NCBI GenBank assembly: GCA_013153655.1
Contig: JAADEB010000025.1
Span: 1 to 13,211, forward strand
DNA length: 13,211 nt
Source: Chlorobiota bacterium
GTDB taxonomy: Bacteria; Bacteroidota; Bacteroidia; Flavobacteriales; Flavobacteriaceae
Direction of reading: 5' to 3'
Part shown: piece by piece, positions 1 to 5,128 of the stretch
Position numbering within the stretch: the stretch's first letter is position 1
Layout of the letters: every line of letters starts with the position of its first letter
The notes under the pieces: generated by a model
Told to the model about the DNA's origin: nothing
Database searches by the model: none
What the model saw: the letters and a program-made list of their open reading frames with translations, nothing else
Made by a program: the position numbers and the translations under genes

Positions 1-64
1 AGGCACGGGCAAGCCGTTGGCGCCGCAAAAGGAAAGGACAAGCCGAATACAAGCGTATCACCCG

Positions 65-81
65 GTCCGCCTCAGGCGGAC
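65..81. repeat. Short GC-rich palindromic repeat (REP-like)
   Basis: A perfect inverted repeat: a 7-bp stem GTCCGCC (65-71), loop TCA (72-74), and the complementary arm GGCGGAC (75-81). It lies about 60 bases upstream of the trxB promoter and has no T-run after it, so it is not a typical intrinsic terminator. Palindromes of this kind recur between genes in many Bacteroidota genomes, from general knowledge, but copy number cannot be judged here because this window holds only one. All three forward frames stay open across bases 1-90, so I cannot tell whether the repeat lies inside the tail of an upstream gene. No gene is called there. Confidence 0.55.
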
Positions 82-144
82 GCGCCATCATAAAAAACAT
101 CCGAAACCGGTGAAAGCATTAGCGTCAAATCCGTGAATATGTTG

Positions 145-152
145 TATATTTG
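145..152 (+). promoter_or_regulatory. trxB promoter, Bacteroidota -7 box
   Basis: TATATTTG matches the Bacteroidota -7 consensus TAnnTTTG exactly. It lies 23 bases before the trxB ATG, which predicts a 5' leader of roughly 15-20 nt. The -33 element is poor: the nearest candidate is TTAG at 119-122, 22 bases upstream. The call rests mainly on the -7 box and its position. Confidence 0.6.
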
Positions 153-175
153 CGTCTCAAAAAAACCGTAATATT

Positions 176-1123
176 ATGAGCGACAAAGAACACATTGAGA
201 TACTTATCCTGGGTTCCGGACCCGCCGGATATACGGCCGCCATTTATGCGGCACGTGCCGGGTATAAACCCGTGGTGTACACCGGAATGGAAATGGGCGG
301 TCAGCTGACCACCACCACCGAAGTGGAAAATTATCCCGGATTTCCGGAAGGCATCCAAGGACCCGAATTGATGGAACGCATGAAAAAACAAGCCGAACGT
401 TTCGGTACCGACGTGCGTTTCGGTATGGCCACGGCCGTGGAATTCAGCAAGGAAAAAGGCGGAAAACACAAAGTAATTATCGACAACAGCAAGGAAGTAA
501 CCGCCGACGTGGTGATTATCGCCACCGGCGCTTCGGCCATGTACCTGGGCTTGGAGAGCGAGCAACGCCTGAGAGGAGGCGGCGTGTCGGCCTGTGCCAC
601 TTGCGACGGCTTTTTCTATCGCGACCAACGCGTGGCCGTGGTGGGCGGAGGCGATGTGGCCGCCGAGGAAGCCTTGTATCTGTCCAATATCGCCAAAAAC
701 GTGAAAATGCTTATCCGCCGCGATCAAATGCGTGCGTCCAAAATCATGCAGGATCGCGTGTTTAAGAAAGACAATATCGACGTGATGTGGAACACCGAAG
801 TGAAGGAAGTCTTGGGCGACAAAGTGGTGGAAGGCCTGCGCGTGGTGAACAACAAAACCGGCGAAGAAGAGGAAATTCCGTTGGAAGGTTTGTTCGTGGC
901 CATCGGTCATAAACCCAATACGGACATTTTCAAAGGCCAAATCGATCTGGACGAACGCGGTTATATCATCACCAAACCCAAATCCACCCAAACCAATTTG
1001 CCGGGCGTGTTTGCCGCCGGCGACGTACAAGACCCGCACTACCAACAAGCCGTTACGGCCGCCGCTACGGGAAGTATGGCCGCCATTGATGCCGAAGCTT
1101 ATCTGAATGAGCTGAAAGGATAA
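176..1123 (+). CDS. trxB: Thioredoxin reductase (NADPH)
   Basis: Cytoplasmic flavoenzyme that passes electrons from NADPH through FAD and a redox-active disulfide to thioredoxin. The 315-residue length is normal for low-molecular-weight TrxB. Visible motifs in order: N-terminal FAD-binding GSGPAG (13-18) with AAIYAARAG; the GGQL segment (41-44); the active site CATC (C140, C143) followed by D144; the NADPH-binding GGGD (157-160) with E164 and E165 nearby; RRD (181-183), which contributes to NADPH phosphate recognition; and the second FAD motif GVFAAGDVQD (277-286). The ATG at 176 is used because the FAD motif then starts at the usual distance from the N-terminus and the promoter lies just upstream. 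The gene appears monocistronic, with a strong terminator 28 nt after its stop. Confidence 0.97.
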   Translation: MSDKEHIEILILGSGPAGYTAAIYAARAGYKPVVYTGMEMGGQLTTTTEVENYPGFPEGIQGPELMERMKKQAERFGTDVRFGMATAVEFSKEKGGKHKVIIDNSKEVTADVVIIATGASAMYLGLESEQRLRGGGVSACATCDGFFYRDQRVAVVGGGDVAAEEALYLSNIAKNVKMLIRRDQMRASKIMQDRVFKKDNIDVMWNTEVKEVLGDKVVEGLRVVNNKTGEEEEIPLEGLFVAIGHKPNTDIFKGQIDLDERGYIITKPKSTQTNLPGVFAAGDVQDPHYQQAVTAAATGSMAAIDAEAYLNELKG

Positions 1124-1150
1124 TTTATACCTTAATAATAATTATAAGGG

Positions 1151-1180
1151 AACCGTCCTCGTGGTGAGGGCGGTTTTTTT
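1151..1180 (+). terminator. Intrinsic terminator of trxB
   Basis: A 10-bp stem, AACCGTCCTC (1151-1160) with GAGGGCGGTT (1166-1175) and one G-U pair, closes a 5-nt loop (GTGGT) and runs directly into a T-tract ending at 1180. It lies 28 nt after the trxB stop and fits rho-independent termination of trxB. Confidence 0.9.
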
Positions 1181-1341
1181 GCATAATTTTTTTCGGCCGG
1201 GAAAGTTTTTTGCGGATTTTCCGCGGCGGGTCGAAAGAGGTTGGGGTCCGAAACGGGCTTTATGTAAACGGTATATCATGGAATCCGGCGGATTTTCGGG
1301 AAAAACAGGGTAGGTCATGTTTCAATGGAGCGTTTCTTATG

Positions 1342-1375
1342 TTGCTGAAAAACAGGAAGAAAGCTTGTATTATTG
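1342..1375 (+). promoter_or_regulatory. Possible promoter of the DUF302 gene
   Basis: TATTATTG (1368-1375) differs from TAnnTTTG at one position and is preceded by TTG (1342-1344) with a 23-nt spacer. It lies 17 bases before the preferred ATG at 1393, giving a very short leader. The rest of the 1181-1392 gap holds a small hairpin, GCGGA-TTT-TCCGC (1212-1224), and no convincing gene. Confidence 0.35.
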
Positions 1376-1392
1376 TAGCAAAAAACAAGACG

Positions 1393-1860
1393 ATGAAAAA
1401 ATTATTATCCCAATGGCTTATGGGCGAGGTGGTCCACAAGGAAAGTGTGGATGCACCCTTCGAGACGGTGATGGAGAAACTGGAAGAAGCCGTCAAAAAA
1501 CACGGTTTCGGTATTCAGGCCGTACATGATTTGAAGCAGACTTATGCCAAGAAACATTTGCCTTTGGACCCGGATTTCGAATACCGTATCGTGGAGATTT
1601 GCGAACCGGCCAAATCCCATAAGGCGCTTACGGAAATGAGCTACGATATGGGCGTGATGATGCCGAAGAGCATTATTGTGGCGCATGAGAACGGAAAGAC
1701 CACCTTGCGTTACATGAAACTAAAACCCTGGATGGTGTCGTTAATGTTTCCCGAATTGGATGTGGCGCCATTGTCGAAAAAGGTGAGCGGTGTGATGGAA
1801 AAAATCGTGGGCGATACCTTGGCCGCGGTGAAAAACGCGGGGGAAAAGGTGGCGGAATAG
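1393..1860 (+). CDS. DUF302 domain protein
   Basis: A small cytoplasmic protein of 155 residues, most of it one DUF302 domain, whose biochemical function is unknown. Family features visible: APF (21-23), the GFGI turn after the first helix (38-41), D46, the CEP motif (70-72; usually a C-N-P or similar pattern), HKAL (76-79), and MP (90-91) at the start of a strand. The frame runs upstream to a TTG at 1210 and an ATG at 1339, but those extra residues do not resemble the family. The ATG at 1393 places the domain near the N-terminus, as is usual. A C-terminal extension of about 40 residues (amphipathic, rich in K, V and A) follows the core. It stands alone: trxB ends with a terminator before it and the next gene converges on it. 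Confidence 0.82.
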   Translation: MKKLLSQWLMGEVVHKESVDAPFETVMEKLEEAVKKHGFGIQAVHDLKQTYAKKHLPLDPDFEYRIVEICEPAKSHKALTEMSYDMGVMMPKSIIVAHENGKTTLRYMKLKPWMVSLMFPELDVAPLSKKVSGVMEKIVGDTLAAVKNAGEKVAE

Positions 1861-1861
1861 G

Positions 1862-1940
1862 GGAAACCGGAAGTTTTTTCTTAAAACCGGGAACGCAAAT
1901 AAAACGTTAAATTTCTTAACATTTAGATTTCCCGGTTTCC
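1862..1940. repeat. Nested inverted repeats between convergent genes
   Basis: The right arm TTCCCGGTTTCC (1929-1940) can pair with either of two left arms: GGAAACCGG (1862-1870; 9 bp with 1932-1940) or AAACCGGGAA (1884-1893; 10 bp with 1929-1938). A small stem, GTTAA (1906-1910) with TTAAC (1916-1920), sits in the loop. The right arm overlaps the last codons of the thioesterase gene, which starts at 1923. It may serve as a bidirectional termination structure, but there is no clean T-run on either side, so the role is inferred. Confidence 0.45.
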
Positions 1941-2339
1941 GTTTAATTTTTCCACAATCTCTTTGGGCGGCCGAATGGGTTTTCCGCGGCGGTTGGTAAA
2001 GACGAGTTCCACGGTGGCCTCGGTGGTTTTGACGTTGTTTTCGTCGCGGATTTCGTAGGCGAATTGGAGGCGGGGTCCGCGCAGGGTTTTGAGCCGGACA
2101 TATACTTTGATTTCCTGATCGAAGGTGAGGGGTTTGAAATATTTGATTTTCATTTGGTATACGGGAAGTAGTATTCCGTTGATTTCCATTTGTTTATAAG
2201 AAATTCCAAATGTTTTGAGCCATTCGATACGTGCCAATTCGAGATAAACGGGATAGACGCCGTGATGAATGTAACCCATTTGGTCGGTTTCGGCATAGCG
2301 GGTGCGAATGGACAGGTGGAAAGATTGATCGTCGTTCAT
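1923..2339 (-). CDS. Acyl-CoA thioesterase, 4HBT (YbgC/FcbC-like) hotdog fold
   Basis: Predicted cytoplasmic thioesterase that hydrolyses an acyl-CoA or other acyl-thioester. The 138 residues form a single 4-hydroxybenzoyl-CoA-thioesterase-type hotdog domain. The diagnostic N-terminal stretch is present: RYAETDQMG, then HHGVYP, then YLELARIEW, giving the catalytic aspartate D19, H25/H26, Y29 and the helix residues E34 and R37. The middle carries the strand pattern VYQMKIKYFKPLTFDQEI. The ATG at 2339 gives the standard N-terminus. It is transcribed divergently from dnaA across a 173-nt AT-rich gap. From general knowledge, this thioesterase-dnaA adjacency recurs in Flavobacteriia-like genomes. 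The acyl substrate cannot be predicted. Confidence 0.88.
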   Translation of the reverse strand: MNDDQSFHLSIRTRYAETDQMGYIHHGVYPVYLELARIEWLKTFGISYKQMEINGILLPVYQMKIKYFKPLTFDQEIKVYVRLKTLRGPRLQFAYEIRDENNVKTTEATVELVFTNRRGKPIRPPKEIVEKLNGNREI

Positions 2340-2512
2340 AAAACGGATTTTTTACGGCTCATAATATAGCAATAACTTTTTTAAAAAAACAGGCTCAAAA
2401 AGTTTTTTTATGTGGAAATTTTTTCCAATTTTTGTCCAAGAAAAAGGCGGAAAAAATCTTCCGTTATTTACAAATCATTAAGGAAACTTTAAATCAACAG
2501 GTTACGGAAAAT
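2340..2512. promoter_or_regulatory. Divergent regulatory region, thioesterase / dnaA
   Basis: AT-rich gap between two divergent starts. It holds an A/T stem AACTTTTT (2374-2381) with AAAAAGTT (2397-2404); two copies of GGCTC (2356-2360, 2392-2396); a small palindrome GGAAA-TTT-TTTCC (2414-2426); and TGTGGAAAT (2411-2419), whose complement ATTTCCACA is one base off the loose DnaA-box consensus TTWTNCACA. AATTTTTG (2427-2434) is one mismatch from a -7 box for dnaA but has no good -33 element. There is no cluster of DnaA boxes, so I do not call an origin. The dnaA frame stays open from a TTG at 2432 to the chosen ATG. Confidence 0.4.
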
Positions 2513-3925
2513 ATGAGCGCAAACCGAGTATGGGAAAAATGTCTGGATTTCATTCGTGAGAACGTGCCTCAGGATGTTTTCGATGCTTGGTTTCGACCTA
2601 TCAAGCCGGTGGCGCTCAAAGGCGACGTGCTCTACATCGAAGTTCCGACCAACCTGTATTACGAATGGCTCGAAACCCACTATTTGGAGCTTTTGCGCGC
2701 GGCATTGAAAAAAAATATCGGACCCAATGCGCGCCTGAAATATTTGGTTCGTATGACCAACAAACCGCAGGGCGGCACCTCGCACCTGACCTATCCGGGC
2801 AAGCAGTCGCCGCGGGTGGATACGCGCAACTACAAGCCGCATACGAGCAAGGAAATCAAGAGTCCGTTCGTGGTGCCGGGTGTGGAAAAAATCCGTATCG
2901 ATTCGCAGCTGAATCCCAATTATACCTTTGAGAATTTTATCGAAGGACCCAATAACCGCTTGGCCGTTTCGGCCGGGAAATCCATCGCCAAATTCCTGGG
3001 CAACACGTCGTTCAATCCCTTGTTTATCTACGGAGGCGTGGGTCTGGGCAAAACCCACCTGGCCAATGCCATAGGAATTGAGGTGAAGCGCTTGCATCCG
3101 GAAAAGAACGTGCTCTACGTTTCCACCGAGAAATTCACCCAGCAATACACTTCGGCGGTGGTGAACAACACGCGCGACGATTTTATTCATTTTTACCAAA
3201 TGATCGACGTGTTGATCGTGGACGACGTGCAGTTTTTGGCCGGCAAAACGGGTGTTCAGAAAGTGTTTTTCCAGATTTTCAACCATTTGCACCTGAACAA
3301 AAAACAATTGATTTTCACCTCGGACAAGGCGCCGGTGGACATGCGTGACGTGGAAGTGCGCCTGCTTTCGCGTTTCAAATGGGGCCTGGCGGCGGAACTG
3401 AAATCGCCGGATTTCGAAACGCGTAAGAAAATCATCCGTTTCAAGCTCGAACAGGACGGTGTGCAAATGGACGATGCGGTGGTGGATTACATTGCGCGTC
3501 ACGTGCGGTCCAACGTGCGGGAAATCGAAGGAATCCTCACCAGCATGATCGCACAATCGGCTTTCAACCACAAGCCTTTGGACCTGAATTTGGCCAAAGA
3601 GGTCATCGGCAATTTCGTCAGCCACCGCAAGCCGGTTTACACCTGCGATATGATTCAGAAAATCGTGGCCGAATATTTCAACCTGGATGTGGAAGACATT
3701 CAGTCCAAATCGCGCCGCAGGGAAATCGTTCAGGCACGGCAAATTTCCATGTACCTTTCCAAGAAATACACCGATTCGCCGTTGGAAGAAATCGGCAGCC
3801 GCATCGGCAAGCGTAATCATGCCACGGTTATTTATGCACTCAAAACCGTCAAGAACCTGATGGATGTGGACAAACGTTTTCGCGAGCAGGTGCTCGATTT
3901 GGAAAAAACGCTTACCGGTCTTTGA
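2513..3925 (+). CDS. dnaA: Chromosomal replication initiator protein DnaA
   Basis: AAA+ ATPase that binds DnaA boxes, opens the origin and loads the helicase; it also acts as a transcription factor. The chosen ATG gives 470 residues. An in-frame TTG at 2432 would add 27 residues, but the domain I start of related proteins, (M)xxxxVWxxCLxF, matches MSANRVWEKCLDF at 2513. Domain I covers about 1-85, followed by a variable linker to about 115. The AAA+ core holds Walker A GGVGLGKTH (174-182), Walker B LIVDDVQF (234-241), the TSDKAP segment (269-274) and RLLSRFKWG (283-291), containing the likely arginine finger R287. Domain IV (from about 375) ends in the DnaA signature, here IGKRNHATV, with Asn where Asp is usual. 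It leads a cluster with the phosphatase (2-nt gap) and the methyltransferase. Confidence 0.97.
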   Translation: MSANRVWEKCLDFIRENVPQDVFDAWFRPIKPVALKGDVLYIEVPTNLYYEWLETHYLELLRAALKKNIGPNARLKYLVRMTNKPQGGTSHLTYPGKQSPRVDTRNYKPHTSKEIKSPFVVPGVEKIRIDSQLNPNYTFENFIEGPNNRLAVSAGKSIAKFLGNTSFNPLFIYGGVGLGKTHLANAIGIEVKRLHPEKNVLYVSTEKFTQQYTSAVVNNTRDDFIHFYQMIDVLIVDDVQFLAGKTGVQKVFFQIFNHLHLNKKQLIFTSDKAPVDMRDVEVRLLSRFKWGLAAELKSPDFETRKKIIRFKLEQDGVQMDDAVVDYIARHVRSNVREIEGILTSMIAQSAFNHKPLDLNLAKEVIGNFVSHRKPVYTCDMIQKIVAEYFNLDVEDIQSKSRRREIVQARQISMYLSKKYTDSPLEEIGSRIGKRNHATVIYALKTVKNLMDVDKRFREQVLDLEKTLTGL

Positions 3926-3927
3926 TC

Positions 3928-4416
3928 ATGAAAAAACTTCCCGCCAAAGAATGCCGCATTCTGTTCGTATGCCTGGGTAATATTTGCCGTTCACCCATGG
4001 CCGAGGCGCTTTTGAAGAAAAAATTGAAAGATGTTCCGGGCGTGGAAGTGGATTCGGCGGGTTTGGATCATTATCATTTGGGTGAGCCTCCGTGCCGCCT
4101 GACCATGACGGAATGTGCGCGTCACGATTGTTATCCGCAACACCGCGCGCGCCTTTTTAAACCCGAAGATTTCGACCGGTTCGACCGTATTTACGTCATG
4201 GATCATTATAACTTGGAAACGGTTCTGAAAATGGCTCCCGGCGAGGAGGCCGCCAAGAAGGTAAAATTGATTTTGGACGAAATTTATCCGGGCGAACATT
4301 TGGAAGTGCCGGATCCGTATATGCAAGGCGGCGAAATGATTCGAACGGTTTATCAATTGTTGGATGCGGCCACCGACCGGATAGCCGAAAAAATCCGCGC
4401 GGGTGCCTGTCCGTGA
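3928..4416 (+). CDS. Low-molecular-weight protein-tyrosine phosphatase
   Basis: Predicted cytoplasmic phosphatase that removes phosphate from tyrosine (possibly arginine) residues through a cysteinyl-phosphate intermediate. The P-loop near the N-terminus reads VCLGNICRSP, giving the CX5R nucleophile C15 and R21, plus the second P-loop cysteine C20 that often protects the nucleophile by a disulfide. The general acid lies in the DPY motif, D129-P130-Y131. The 162-residue length is normal. The ATG at 3928 is 2 nt after the dnaA stop; an in-frame TTG at 3922 would overlap dnaA and is less likely. The 3' end overlaps the next gene by 14 nt, so all three genes are probably one transcript. No kinase or exopolysaccharide gene is nearby, so the substrate is unknown. 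Confidence 0.92.
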   Translation: MKKLPAKECRILFVCLGNICRSPMAEALLKKKLKDVPGVEVDSAGLDHYHLGEPPCRLTMTECARHDCYPQHRARLFKPEDFDRFDRIYVMDHYNLETVLKMAPGEEAAKKVKLILDEIYPGEHLEVPDPYMQGGEMIRTVYQLLDAATDRIAEKIRAGACP

Positions 4417-5122
4417 ACCCATATTATATTTGATTCCCAATTTTTTGGGCGAAGCGGAACCCGGTAGGGTTTTTCCGCCTTACAATGCGCGTGTGGTGGC
4501 CGGGCTTCGTTATTTTATTGCCGAAAAGGAGAAAAAAGCACGAGCATTTATCAAAAAAGTGGCACCGGCCGTTCCGCAAAACGAATTGCATTTTTATTTG
4601 CTCAACAAACATACCGCTGCGGAGCAATGGCGGGAGTTTCTACGTCCCATGGAGGAAGGACATTCCATGGGTTTGTTGTCGGATGCGGGTATGCCTGCGG
4701 TGGCCGATCCGGGTGCACGGGTCGTACAAATGGCACACCGCCGGGGTTTCCGGGTGGAACCTTTGGTGGGGCCTTCGTCGATTTTGTTGGCTTTGGCCGC
4801 TTCGGGGCTGGACGGTCAACGTTTTGCCTTCCACGGTTATTTGCCTATCGACAAGCAGGATTTGACGAGGAAAATCAAGGAATTGGAACATGAATCCCTG
4901 CGCCGCCGTCAGACGCAAATTTTTATTGAAACGCCTTACCGGAATCAAAAAATGCTTGCCATGTTGGCTGAAAAATTATCTCCGCAAACCCTTTTGTGTG
5001 TGGCGGCGGGATTGACTACTTCCGCCGAATTTATCCGTACGATGCCGGCCCGGGATTGGTTGAAAAATATGCCCGATATTCACAAAATTCCCGCAGTTTT
5101 TCTTTTTTTGAAAAAAGGTTGA
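4403..5122 (+). CDS. RsmI-like SAM-dependent methyltransferase (tetrapyrrole-methylase fold)
   Basis: A 239-residue protein of the tetrapyrrole-methylase superfamily, closest in motif layout to RsmI, which 2'-O-methylates C1402 of 16S rRNA. Visible motifs: ILYLIP (7-12), SDAGMPAVADPG (93-104; RsmI has SDAGTPxxSDPG), PLVGPSS (120-126), GYLP (145-148) and IETPYR (175-180). It is shorter than E. coli RsmI, and the N-terminal PIGNLxD-type motif reads PNFLGEAEP, so the target may differ from C1402. No ATG lies at the right place. The GTG at 4403 puts LYLIP eight residues in, as in relatives, and overlaps the phosphatase gene by 14 nt, which suggests translational coupling. The next gene converges, with only 6 nt between the stops. 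Confidence 0.85.
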   Translation: MPVREPILYLIPNFLGEAEPGRVFPPYNARVVAGLRYFIAEKEKKARAFIKKVAPAVPQNELHFYLLNKHTAAEQWREFLRPMEEGHSMGLLSDAGMPAVADPGARVVQMAHRRGFRVEPLVGPSSILLALAASGLDGQRFAFHGYLPIDKQDLTRKIKELEHESLRRRQTQIFIETPYRNQKMLAMLAEKLSPQTLLCVAAGLTTSAEFIRTMPARDWLKNMPDIHKIPAVFLFLKKG

Positions 5123-5128
5123 ATTCGG

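Noticed and set aside
1..113. Tail of a gene running in from the left edge
   Set aside because: All three plus frames stay open to stops at 91-93, 111-113 and 134-136, and a minus frame is open to the edge; none shows a recognisable motif, so no frame can be preferred.
125..1048. Minus-strand open frame of 307 codons opposite trxB
   Set aside because: Low-complexity His/Gly/Phe-rich translation, no recognisable motif, and entirely opposite a clear TrxB.
1317..1529. Plus-strand 70-codon frame starting upstream of the DUF302 gene
   Set aside because: Most of it is out of frame with the DUF302 coding sequence, which has strong family motifs; no motif or own promoter supports it.
1948..1956. 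TTTTCCACA, a match to the loose DnaA-box consensus, and another at 2881-2889 on the minus strand
   Set aside because: Both are inside coding sequence, are isolated, and match only a degenerate consensus; there is no cluster that would mark an origin.
2489..3820. Long minus-strand open frame of 443 codons opposite dnaA
   Set aside because: It is antisense to a gene with all DnaA motifs; its translation is rich in His, Phe and Arg with no domain pattern, as expected of a GC-biased antisense shadow.
5102..5117. CTTTTTT-TG-AAAAAAG inverted repeat at the end of the methyltransferase gene
   Set aside because: The stem is almost all A-T within coding sequence, with no GC core and no following T-run, so it is not a credible terminator.
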